Shown here piece after piece: positions 12,857 through 20,338 of a stretch of DNA of 64,000 nucleotides. The notes under the pieces were generated by a model. That model was given only the letters and a program-made list of their open reading frames with translations. It did not search any database and was not told where the DNA came from. Made by a program: the position numbers and the translations under genes. Within the stretch, counting starts at the first letter, position 1; the number at the start of each line of letters is the position of its first letter. Source of the stretch: a virus; IMG/VR virus record IMGVR_UViG_3300036715_000213, positions 1 to 64,000 of that record. One strand, given 5' to 3'.

Positions 12857-14172
12857 GAAAAACTTTCCTTCTCATAGATGCTGATACGATCTTCTAAGTG
12901 ATTTTGTGTTGTATTCTTGAACGACTTCCAGCTAAGGTCATCAGCGATGTCGTACAATACGCACTTCTCCTTTCCCTTGTTCAAACGTAGTCCACGGCCG
13001 ATAGATTGACGAATGCGAATTGTTGATTTGCTTGGAATAGCAAAAATTATATTCCTGATGCTCGGTATGTTGACACCAGTAGACATTAGCGCGCTATTAG
13101 CAACAACAATTGCATCCGTCTCCGTACTTAGTATGTTACGAATACGTTCGCGTTCTTCAACGTCCACGCCACCGTGGATAAAGTAAACTTTCCGGTCAGT
13201 AATTTCCCGTATCATTTTCTCAATAATAGCGCCGTGACGATCCACGAAGTTGAACAGCACTAGAGTGTTACCCTTAACAACTGATGCTAGTTTTGCAATG
13301 AAACGATTCCGTGGTTCGTATGCAACCAAGAAAGCAATCTCCTCTTGGTATGTCATTCCCTTATAGGCTTTCCGTATGTGCTCTGGGTACTGTAACACTG
13401 TACAATTAATGTCCAATTGTGACACCTGTCCGTTGTCCATTAGTTCCTTAGTGGAAATAACTTTGTAGATTGGACCCATTAGTCCTTGTAAAACAAGTGC
13501 GTTAATCTTTGCATCGTCAATCGTACCCGTTGTTCCAATACGATACTTGGTAAGGATAAAACGTTCCATAACACTCGAAGCAATACCTGATTTTTGTGTG
13601 TGACAATTTGAAACCATTACACCATTAGCAAAATAATTATGATTATCTTTCACATGTAAATTATATGTATCTTCGTCATTGTTTATCAATTGTATTTCAC
13701 TAATACCAGACCACTCTACAAAATCTTCATACCAATAGCCAAGCTCGCGACGCGTTTTACCTAACATAGTTTTTGGTATTTTATTTTTACTTGCGTTAAT
13801 AGATTGACAAGTTATAATTTTTTGTGAATTTTTGCACCATTGTGCTTCACGTCCAATTAGACTTGTAAAAACTCCCGAAGGAGTATGGTATAATCCCTTA
13901 CATTGTATCGGGTACCATTCTTGCGATCCCCAATATTGCTTATCTACAATGTTTATAGTTTTTGTTTCATTAGAGTATCTATATTTTACTGTTAATTTTT
14001 CTTTTCTGTTAGTAGTAAGATCACTTCGATTATAAAAATCTTCCTTGGATACTGTTTCAACTAAGCCGCTAGCGTTTCTAGCTCTAACTTTATTTTTTTG
14101 TGCTATACTCATATTCAATCTCATTTTAGATGAGTCATAATTTAACCATCTAATTCTATTGTTCTTTACCAT
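12826..14172 (-). CDS. uvsW: UvsW helicase C-terminal half with C-intein and insert domain
   Basis: A 448-residue ORF in two parts. Residues 1-189 are intein: an insert of ~140 residues including YHTPSGVFTSLIGREAQWCK (like DNA-binding repeats of homing endonucleases), then the C-intein NLHVKDNHNYFANGV ending VMVSN. Cys190 starts the extein CHTQKSG, followed by the second RecA-like helicase domain with TTGTIDD (motif III), STGVNIPS and IRQSIGRGLR (motif VI), as in T4 UvsW. The start is three bases after the stop of the N-terminal ORF and in the same frame; no convincing ribosome-binding site is seen. The residue before Asn189 is Ser, not the common His. Joined exteins give about 501 residues against 503 for T4 UvsW. 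Confidence 0.9.
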   Translation of the reverse strand: MVKNNRIRWLNYDSSKMRLNMSIAQKNKVRARNASGLVETVSKEDFYNRSDLTTNRKEKLTVKYRYSNETKTINIVDKQYWGSQEWYPIQCKGLYHTPSGVFTSLIGREAQWCKNSQKIITCQSINASKNKIPKTMLGKTRRELGYWYEDFVEWSGISEIQLINNDEDTYNLHVKDNHNYFANGVMVSNCHTQKSGIASSVMERFILTKYRIGTTGTIDDAKINALVLQGLMGPIYKVISTKELMDNGQVSQLDINCTVLQYPEHIRKAYKGMTYQEEIAFLVAYEPRNRFIAKLASVVKGNTLVLFNFVDRHGAIIEKMIREITDRKVYFIHGGVDVEERERIRNILSTETDAIVVANSALMSTGVNIPSIRNIIFAIPSKSTIRIRQSIGRGLRLNKGKEKCVLYDIADDLSWKSFKNTTQNHLEDRISIYEKESFSWTLRKLTIT

Positions 14173-14460
14173 GCTTTATGATATACGAATTTTTGAATTA
14201 ATAGTTAATTCGTCTACTCTTACCCATCCACTAGCAGTCATAATTTTATGATTTCCAGTTACTTCAAGAAATTTTCCATTTTTTAATTTGATTTTATATT
14301 TCTGTTCTGTAGAAATATTTTTGTGAAGTTTTATGACTGGTTTGTACTCAACATTTAATGTAGTTTCATTAATTGTTTTTACCATATCTCCGACATTTAT
14401 TTCTTTAATTTTCTTGAAAATATTATTTTCCAATTCAATTAAAGAATCACCAGCCAAACA
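13606..14460 (-). other. Intein inserted in the DECH motif of UvsW, interrupted by one in-frame stop
   Basis: The intein runs from Cys243 of the N-terminal ORF (CLAGDSLIELENN, block A) through TGNHKIM (block B, TxxH) to NYFANGV and SN in the C-terminal ORF (blocks F and G), followed by Cys+1. It interrupts WDE/CH, the Walker B (motif II) of the helicase, a common intein target. One TAA (14178-14176) followed by AGC and ATG, all in frame, divides it. The DNA is visibly more AT-rich than its flanks, as expected for a mobile insertion. Confidence 0.88.
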
Positions 14461-15186
14461 CTCATCCCAGATACCAACTTCAGTACGCTTTACGATTTCG
14501 TCGAACTTCTTTGGGTCGTTTTTCATCATAGATGCTAGCGATTGCCATGTGCTAATTACGACTGACTTTTCAAAGACACGTTCCTTGCCACTATACAGAG
14601 TGCTACAATGTTCTTCAGCATTCCATCCATTTTCACTGCTGTAATCTTCAAAGTCGCTAAACAATTGTTCCACTAGCATTGTAGTGGGTACAACAATCAT
14701 TAGCTTACGTCCATGCTCAATGTGCCAGCGAATGATACACATAATAATCATTGACTTACCGGAAGCTGTTGGGCTTAGCAATAGCTGGCGCTCATTGGAG
14801 ATTGCTTGCCAGACAGCTTCATATTGGTACTCGCGAATGTCTAACTTGTCACCGCGTCCATGTAGATCTAAACTGTCAACAAAATCCTTTGCCTTCTCAT
14901 AAGTTACTTCCAGAGCATTGGAGTTCTTTAAAGATTTGTCGATGAAAAGCTCGTAGTCACGGTTCTTGGCAAACTTGATTATCTCATGGATAAGACCTTT
15001 GTACAGTTGCTTGTTCCGCATGTTGAACAAACGAATCTTCCCGTCCCACATTTTGTTCTTGTAGGAAGGCATGAATCGATATCCCGGAGCCATGAACGTA
15101 AAATACTCGCTGATTTCTTGTTCAATGCCGTAGTCATCCGTCTCAATACGGATGTAGGTTTCGTTACATGGGATAACTTTTATCAT
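14176..15186 (-). CDS. uvsW: UvsW helicase N-terminal half with N-intein
   Basis: A 336-residue ORF. Residues 1-242 match the T4 UvsW N-terminus: FMAPGYRFMPSYKNKMWDGK (DNA-binding domain), LDIREYQYEAV (Q-like motif), Walker A PTASGKS (139-145), VVPTTMLVEQ (motif Ia), STWQSL and IWDE (motif II, cut). From Cys243 on, the N-intein CLAGDSLIEL ... TGNHKIMTASGWVRVDEL takes over and ends at TAA (residue 336). UvsW is a branch-migration/annealing helicase that unwinds R-loops and D-loops and shifts replication to recombination mode. Alone this half lacks motifs III-VI, so splicing with the downstream product is needed. It overlaps uvsY by ATGA. Confidence 0.92.
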   Translation of the reverse strand: MIKVIPCNETYIRIETDDYGIEQEISEYFTFMAPGYRFMPSYKNKMWDGKIRLFNMRNKQLYKGLIHEIIKFAKNRDYELFIDKSLKNSNALEVTYEKAKDFVDSLDLHGRGDKLDIREYQYEAVWQAISNERQLLLSPTASGKSMIIMCIIRWHIEHGRKLMIVVPTTMLVEQLFSDFEDYSSENGWNAEEHCSTLYSGKERVFEKSVVISTWQSLASMMKNDPKKFDEIVKRTEVGIWDECLAGDSLIELENNIFKKIKEINVGDMVKTINETTLNVEYKPVIKLHKNISTEQKYKIKLKNGKFLEVTGNHKIMTASGWVRVDELTINSKIRIS

Positions 15187-15617
15187 GCGCCTGCTCTAAA
15201 TTTAGTCCAATCGATAGCTGCCCGAATTGACCAGTTACGGTTTTTAATTTCACTCAACACACTCTCAAGAAAATAGATTGTAGTTTTCATGTAAGATTCG
15301 CGAGCCATGAACTTCTGATACTCAGCATCCGCATCAATCAGTTCCGGAATGTCGCTCTTGAGTGTCCGGTATTGCCATTGTGTCCAACCACGATCAGTTA
15401 GTTCTTCCTTGGTCATTTCGCCGCGAAAATACTTTCCCTTGACTGCCTTTAGTTCAGCAATCTCATGAGTAATTTTTGTGTGCTTTAGTTTGGCTGTAAT
15501 CAACTCGTCCAGATACTTTGCGTGAAGCATTGGCGTGGATATTGCTGCGTTACCCAAGTCATCTTTGATGACGCAGTCGTTAGCCCATGATAGTTTCAGT
15601 TCATCAAGTGTCGCCAT
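15183..15617 (-). CDS. uvsY: Recombination mediator UvsY
   Basis: A 144-residue protein of UvsY size (T4: 137 aa). The helical layout, YLDELITAKLKHTKITHEIA, KYFRGEMTKEELTDRGW, the LKSDIPELIDADAEYQKFMA block and the end IKNRNWSIRAAIDWTKFRAG, match UvsY of T4-like phages (SRGFAIKH...RAFEAG in T4). UvsY displaces single-strand binding protein and loads UvsX recombinase. AGGAACT precedes the ATG at 15617, and its end overlaps uvsW (ATGA), a usual T4-like pairing. Confidence 0.9.
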   Translation of the reverse strand: MATLDELKLSWANDCVIKDDLGNAAISTPMLHAKYLDELITAKLKHTKITHEIAELKAVKGKYFRGEMTKEELTDRGWTQWQYRTLKSDIPELIDADAEYQKFMARESYMKTTIYFLESVLSEIKNRNWSIRAAIDWTKFRAGA

Positions 15618-15641
15618 AATATAGAGTTCCTAAAAATGTAT

Positions 15642-16175
15642 TTATGATACTGAATAATAGGAGTAGGAAATAGTTAGAGTTGCAACAAGGTACTGAACAT
15701 CGCTATTGTTAGCTTGGAATGTTAGTCCAGTTAGCGATACTGGGAACGCATCTGTAAAGGTAAAACGTTTCAGCGGCTTGTTATCGCTATCTAAGATAGT
15801 CAGTGAACAATCAGAAACAGCTTTGCTATTTTCACTGTAACCTTGTGCGTTGCGTTCTGCAGAAATCAATTCACGATACCATTTGTGTCCTTCGGGAAAT
15901 CCAAGTCCAATCATCCAATCGTGAATAGCAAGATAGTTTGCCATCTTTTCGTCCACTAGGAACTGGATAGTCAGGTCATCAAAGTCAAGTGCTTCGCCGG
16001 GCATGTTAAAGTCATGTACACTGTTTGCCATGACTGCTTTACCTAAAGTAATACCCGGCAATGGAGCCTCTTGGACAAAGTAAGTTAGCTCCGGGTATTT
16101 CTGAATCGAGAACAGAAACCCATTTGGATTTAAAGCACTGATATTATCAGGAACTGGGCATGTAAGAATTGGAAT
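15642..16175 (-). CDS. Tail-tube-fold structural protein, apparent AUU start
   Basis: The first ATG or TTG in frame (16061) would delete 38 clearly coding residues: PILTCPVPDNISALNPNGFL onward, a pattern I recall from T4-like virion proteins. The frame opens after a TAA, and only ATT (16175-16173) lies at proper distance (7 bases) from a perfect AAGGAG. I therefore annotate an AUU start and 177 residues. The C-terminus (FTFTDAFPVSLTGLTFQANN, VQYLVATLTISYSYY) parallels the end of tail tube gp19 in this window (FIDAFPTEV...FSVTFDYNYF), so it is likely a tube-like baseplate or tail protein. The exact role is unknown. Confidence 0.75.
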   Translation of the reverse strand: MPILTCPVPDNISALNPNGFLFSIQKYPELTYFVQEAPLPGITLGKAVMANSVHDFNMPGEALDFDDLTIQFLVDEKMANYLAIHDWMIGLGFPEGHKWYRELISAERNAQGYSENSKAVSDCSLTILDSDNKPLKRFTFTDAFPVSLTGLTFQANNSDVQYLVATLTISYSYYSVS

Positions 16176-16236
16176 TTTAGTTCTCCTTTAATTTACAATT
16201 ATCAGTAAGGTTTGTTTCTAACATACGCATACAATA

Positions 16237-16770
16237 TTAGACGTAGTCCTTATTAATTGTTTCTGACTTGAAATTTGCTAGGTTAATAGACAACGAAATA
16301 TTAGCGGAATTTAGTTTGTCTTTGTAATAGTGTGCTTCTTCAACACTCATATTGTATCTTAGTGTAACATGCGGTCTGTACTCTGGAAAAGAGTGTTGCA
16401 TACCCATAGACTTTAGGTATTCATGCATTCTGTTTAGAAGTGGATTCTGTAGTTCCATGACAATACAACTCTTAGCTTCGTCACGAACACCTTCTTCCGG
16501 AAGCGAATCGAAGCATTCAAAATGTACGACTTCAGCTTTTATCTCTCTTGGAAACATAGAAGTGATATTAGCCATTGCTTTGTCTGGATTAACACTACTA
16601 TCAGTACTGTACATGAGGGTACAGTGATAATCGCCATTTGGTGGCGCTTTTCCAGACACTGGTTCTTGCATGCCTATTCTAGCGAAAAACGCGCCAAGAT
16701 CCTCCGAATCTATGCAGACATAGTTGCCTTTTCCAGTAGTTTCTATCAAATAATCCTTAAAAGTCTTCAT
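16237..16770 (-). CDS. 2H phosphoesterase, similar to anti-CBASS nuclease Acb1
   Basis: The protein has the two His-x-Thr motifs of 2H phosphoesterases: YHCTLMYS and PEYRPHVTLRYN, about 85 residues apart. Spacing and flanking sequence resemble T4 Acb1 (57B), which cleaves the cyclic oligonucleotide signals of bacterial CBASS defence; other 2H enzymes act on 2',5' or 2',3'-cyclic RNA ends. The start at 16770 gives MKTFKDYLIETTG, a familiar phage N-terminus. An alternative ATG at 16806 adds 12 residues, and both have near-identical upstream sequence. The gene stands alone between the head-gene terminator and the tube-like gene. Acb1 function is an inference from motif context. Confidence 0.75.
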   Translation of the reverse strand: MKTFKDYLIETTGKGNYVCIDSEDLGAFFARIGMQEPVSGKAPPNGDYHCTLMYSTDSSVNPDKAMANITSMFPREIKAEVVHFECFDSLPEEGVRDEAKSCIVMELQNPLLNRMHEYLKSMGMQHSFPEYRPHVTLRYNMSVEEAHYYKDKLNSANISLSINLANFKSETINKDYV

Positions 16771-16830
16771 GATTTTATCCAGTATATTTTTAATGGTTTT
16801 GTACATAATTTTATCCAGTATTTAGCCATG

Positions 16831-16859
16831 AAAAAGCCCAGCGGTTAAACTGGGCTTTT
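16831..16859 (-). terminator. Rho-independent terminator after major capsid gene
   Basis: AAAAGCCCAG, an 8-base loop, CTGGGCTTTTT on the minus strand: a strong GC stem flanked by A- and T-runs, 29 bases after the gene 23 stop. The symmetrical A/T flanks mean it could also work on the plus strand. It closes the structural operon. Confidence 0.92.
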
Positions 16860-16888
16860 GAAACTTAGTTAACTAAGTTAGTGGAAAC

Positions 16889-18157
16889 TTACATCAAATT
16901 CGCGACGGTCACCTTACGAAAATAAATGTTCTGACCAGATGCCAGCGATGTGAATGGGTTAGCTACGAAACCGTAACGTGTACGGAACGCAATCTTTGGC
17001 TGGAACGTAGCTGGGTCAACAGCACGGTACAGTTGCAATGGAACGTATGGGCAGTAGAATGCACCAGCGTCAAAGCTGCTTGTACCCTTGTAACCAACCA
17101 TCAGGAACTGAGAAGCAGTTTGGTTAGCAGCGAACGGATCCACATAAACCTTGTACTTACCATTCAACACACCAGCGAAAGTGCTGGAAGCTTCATCAAC
17201 GTTTAACTTAGTCGACAGTGCTGGAGCGTAGTCCAGAACACCAGCCATGCTCAGTGCGCTTGCAACGTCTGCAGAGCAAACGATGAAGTTACCACGACCA
17301 CGACGTGTTTGTTGATAAATCGCATTAGCTTCACGCTCGATTTGGAACAACAGACCCTTGAACTTTTCAACAGACCAACGACCGTTAGAGTCAACGTCCA
17401 AGTCGAAAGTACCAGCAGTAGCTGTACCAACTTGAGCACCTGGCTTAGCAGCACTGTAAACAGTACGGATAACTTCACGGTTGATTTCGTTCAAGATTTC
17501 TTGAGACAAAATGTTGCTCAGTTCAGCTTCAGCATCCAGACCGTGTACAGCCTTCAAGTCTTGAGCCAATTCAACGCTGTACTCTGCCTTCAACGCACGG
17601 CTTTGGGCTGTAACGGAAGTCTTTTCAATGCTGAATGCCATTTCACCGAAGTTAGTTGGCGATGCACCGGAACCTGTTTGAGTTTCAGCTGTTGCTGTTG
17701 AGTAAGCTGTACCAGTTGTAGCACCAGGACCTGCTGGGCCCATTGTACCGTCAGCGTGTGTACCTGTACCAGAGAAGTCAGTGTCTGCTTCGTTGAACAA
17801 CGCTTCAGTACCACCTTGTGTACCATACTTGCTCTTCATAGCAAAGATCAGGCCAGTTGGCTGAGTCATTGGCTGAACACCACACATGTCATATGCAATC
17901 ATTGCTGGCATTGCACGACGTACCAAGCTAATCAACACTGGGTCGAACTTAGCTACACCACCTGTATCAGGCATTGCACCAGCGGAGTTGGTTGGAGCAG
18001 CTTCGAACAGTGCTTGACGTTCGTCACGGTTAGCAATTTCTTGGTTCTCCAGCAAAACTGCTGTAACTTCACGGCGGTGTTGCTCAGTAATAGGAGCTGC
18101 GCCTTCGGCATCCAGAACTGGAGCCCACTTTTTAACTAGATCTGCACGAGATGTCAT
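16889..18157 (-). CDS. 23: Major capsid protein gp23
   Basis: I start the gene at 18157 (MTSRADLVKKWAPVLD), where AAAGGA lies at proper spacing; the frame stays open to 18247, but that part overlaps gene 22 and has no ribosome-binding site. The 422-residue product is an HK97-fold capsid protein of the T4 type: FDPVLISLVRRAMPAMIAYD, CGVQPMTQPTGLIFAMKSKY, ELSNILSQEILNEINREVI, RRGRGNFIVCS and the ending NPFTSL..IYFRKV. LFEAAPTNS near residue 56 fits the gp21 cleavage rule ((L/I)xE|), so the N-terminus is probably removed during maturation. It is shorter than T4 gp23 (521 aa) and is followed by a strong terminator. Confidence 0.97.
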   Translation of the reverse strand: MTSRADLVKKWAPVLDAEGAAPITEQHRREVTAVLLENQEIANRDERQALFEAAPTNSAGAMPDTGGVAKFDPVLISLVRRAMPAMIAYDMCGVQPMTQPTGLIFAMKSKYGTQGGTEALFNEADTDFSGTGTHADGTMGPAGPGATTGTAYSTATAETQTGSGASPTNFGEMAFSIEKTSVTAQSRALKAEYSVELAQDLKAVHGLDAEAELSNILSQEILNEINREVIRTVYSAAKPGAQVGTATAGTFDLDVDSNGRWSVEKFKGLLFQIEREANAIYQQTRRGRGNFIVCSADVASALSMAGVLDYAPALSTKLNVDEASSTFAGVLNGKYKVYVDPFAANQTASQFLMVGYKGTSSFDAGAFYCPYVPLQLYRAVDPATFQPKIAFRTRYGFVANPFTSLASGQNIYFRKVTVANLM

Positions 18158-18188
18158 TTTATTTTCCTTTGTTGTTTTAGTTGACAGA

Positions 18189-19223
18189 TTACTTAATAGC
18201 CTTAACGTACTGTGCCATCGCTGGGTCAATACGCTTAACTTCTTCATTCAATGAACCTACTGGAGCGTTCGAATCTTGTGTAACGTCTTCAGTTAGTTCC
18301 TTAACTTCCTTCTTTGAACCTTTGTTAGAAACATAGTTCTCAGCAATTACTGCTAGCTTCTTAGTAAAAGATTCTTCATCGTCGAACTGAATTTCTTCAG
18401 ACAATAGTGCAAACTTTTCAGCATCGATATCAGTCATACCATTGGTAGCTTCGTCGATAGCGGTCTGCTTTGCATACTGCTTAATTATCTTGTTCAGTTC
18501 AATATTTTGAGCAACTTGCTCATCAAGAGTTTCTTCAATTGCTTCGACTTTTTCTTGCAGAGATTCTACAAGACTAAATTCGTCATCTGGAAGATTAATG
18601 TTGTGCTCAACGAACACGTCTTTCATCTTATCAATGAAGCTTTCAAAGATTTCAGCTTTGATGCCACGCTCAAGGGCGATTTCATTATTTTTCATCCATT
18701 GCTCGACGATGAAGTCGAGGTATCCATCAACTTTTTCAACTAACCCCTCTTTTAGTTCTTCGGACTCAGTTAGAGCACGGAGAGCCAATTCTTCTTCCAG
18801 TGATTCCTGAATTTGGGAAACACGAGCGGAAACTGCTGCTTCAAAAATTGTAGTAGCTTTTTCCTTAAATTCTTCTGTAAGTTCAACACCGTCGAATAGT
18901 GAGCCCAAATCAATAGCTTCCTTAACAGTGCCTGGCTTCATCTTAGGTTGTGGATCTTGTCCGCCAGCCTTACGCTTAATCTTTGCATTCTTAGTAGCAA
19001 CATCATCAGTTGTCTGATCAGTAGCTGCTTGAGACTGATTTGGATCAGTAGCTTCCTTAACGTCCTTCTTAGACTTAGTTTCGTCTTCCGAACCGTCTTC
19101 GATTTCGTCATCGCAACAATCGTCAGAATCGTCAGAATCGTCAGAATCTATATCCGACTTCTTGCTTGCTTTTAGAGCCATTGCAGCTTCCTGCAATGCT
19201 TTGATCTTATCTTCTAGTGCCAT
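18189..19223 (-). CDS. 22: Prohead scaffold core protein gp22
   Basis: A 344-residue very acidic, helix-rich protein in the gene 22 position between protease 21 and capsid 23. After MALEDKIKALQEAAMAL comes an Asp/Ser run with a Cys pair (residues ~25-38), coded partly by a 9-bp tandem repeat, then a long coiled-coil region (EIFESFIDKMKDVFVEHNIN, LQEKVEAIEETLDEQV). Scaffold proteins form the inner core of the prohead and are degraded by gp21. Similarity to T4 gp22 (269 aa) is mainly architectural. Confidence 0.85.
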   Translation of the reverse strand: MALEDKIKALQEAAMALKASKKSDIDSDDSDDSDDCCDDEIEDGSEDETKSKKDVKEATDPNQSQAATDQTTDDVATKNAKIKRKAGGQDPQPKMKPGTVKEAIDLGSLFDGVELTEEFKEKATTIFEAAVSARVSQIQESLEEELALRALTESEELKEGLVEKVDGYLDFIVEQWMKNNEIALERGIKAEIFESFIDKMKDVFVEHNINLPDDEFSLVESLQEKVEAIEETLDEQVAQNIELNKIIKQYAKQTAIDEATNGMTDIDAEKFALLSEEIQFDDEESFTKKLAVIAENYVSNKGSKKEVKELTEDVTQDSNAPVGSLNEEVKRIDPAMAQYVKAIK

Positions 19224-19260
19224 TTGGGAACTCCTTATTATTATTTAGTAGATTTTGTCT

Positions 19261-19917
19261 TTAACTCTTGATGGTCTTCAAGAACTTTTGAAACTGGCGA
19301 ATTGCCGTTTCTTCTAGTTGCTTCTTAGAGGCAGTATGAATTGCCTTCTTTGCTGCTTCAATTTCACGTTCTTCGTAACGTCCATCAATGTAAACCCAAT
19401 CACGGCTTTCGTTAATAGCATTAACCCAGCAATCAATACCACTTGGGTCTGATACTGCGTCAATAGCCATCATTGCAAAGTCGTCCTTCACGTAAGTAGT
19501 ACCAGCGCGTTCCTCAATGGAACCCAAACCACGTGTTGAAACACCCATTTGCACACCACCCTCAAGAAGTCCTTTTAGAACATTACCTTGTGGTGTGTTG
19601 AGTACTTTTGCTTTACCGTAAACGTCGTTGCCTTCGCAACGTAGTGTAGTAATCAAGTGTGATGCAAGTTCTGGTTTAACAGTTGGACGCGACTCTGGGT
19701 GACTTAGTTCCCCCAAAGCACGGCGATTATTAACAAACTCGTTAACATACTTGTTGACTGCATTTTCCATGATATCTCTTGGATAAATGCGTCCGTTGCG
19801 ATTCTTTTTCTCTGCTTGTGCAAAGATACCTTCAATGAACAGTGTCTTGCTATCACCAGTACCTTCGGTAATAATCTGCACATTATTAAAGTCGATTGAT
19901 TCTCTAAGGAATTTCAT
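19261..19917 (-). CDS. 21: Prohead maturation protease gp21
   Basis: The 218-residue serine protease has the catalytic His in GELSHPESRPTV (around residue 95) and the Ser in MGVSTRGLGS (around residue 128-135), with IEGIFAQAEKKNRNGRIYP near the start, all as in T4 gp21 (212 aa). It cleaves the scaffold and the N-terminus of gp23 after head assembly. Its position between portal-side genes and scaffold 22 is that of T4. Confidence 0.95.
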   Translation of the reverse strand: MKFLRESIDFNNVQIITEGTGDSKTLFIEGIFAQAEKKNRNGRIYPRDIMENAVNKYVNEFVNNRRALGELSHPESRPTVKPELASHLITTLRCEGNDVYGKAKVLNTPQGNVLKGLLEGGVQMGVSTRGLGSIEERAGTTYVKDDFAMMAIDAVSDPSGIDCWVNAINESRDWVYIDGRYEEREIEAAKKAIHTASKKQLEETAIRQFQKFLKTIKS

Positions 19918-19918
19918 T

Positions 19919-20329
19919 TTAGCTTCCTACCACTGCTGGGTTATCGTAAGAACCAAACTTCTCTGGCTCAACTGAACTAATATATCCAGACTTACGCAAT
20001 GTTACATATAGTTGAGCTGTACCAACGGATGTTACAACAAGGTCTGAACCTGATCCGATGTTATCAGCAAAACCGCCGTTACCACCAAAGTCCAGTTGAC
20101 CGTTTTGATATAGTTGAAGAATCTGCGTACCGCCGCGAGTAATAGTTACTTGATCAGAAGCTCCTGGACTATTTGCCCATGCAACAAAAACAATCGTTGC
20201 ATCTGGTGTGCCACCAATTTGTGTAGCAAGACGCAAAGCTGTGTTCAGCGTTAGCGTATCATTAAGTGTTATACCAGCAAACTTAACTACTGCCAAGTTA
20301 TGGGTATTTTTAAGGATTGAGATTGCCAT
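19919..20329 (-). CDS. Putative head-associated structural protein, 136 aa
   Basis: A 136-residue beta-rich protein, MAISILKNTHNLAVVKFAG at the start, with the core VTITRGGTQILQLYQNGQLD and FADNIGSGSDLVVTSVG. Proteins with this N-terminus sit beside protease 21 in various T4-like phages and are annotated as structural or unknown. It could be a capsid decoration or head-vertex protein; that is inferred from location only. The gap to gene 21 is one base, so it is co-translated. Confidence 0.72.
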   Translation of the reverse strand: MAISILKNTHNLAVVKFAGITLNDTLTLNTALRLATQIGGTPDATIVFVAWANSPGASDQVTITRGGTQILQLYQNGQLDFGGNGGFADNIGSGSDLVVTSVGTAQLYVTLRKSGYISSVEPEKFGSYDNPAVVGS

Positions 20330-20338
20330 TTTATACTC

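Noticed and set aside
18158-18247. 30-residue N-terminal extension of gp23
   Set aside because: It overlaps the gene 22 stop region, has no ribosome-binding site, and the ATG at 18157 has AAAGGA at the right distance.
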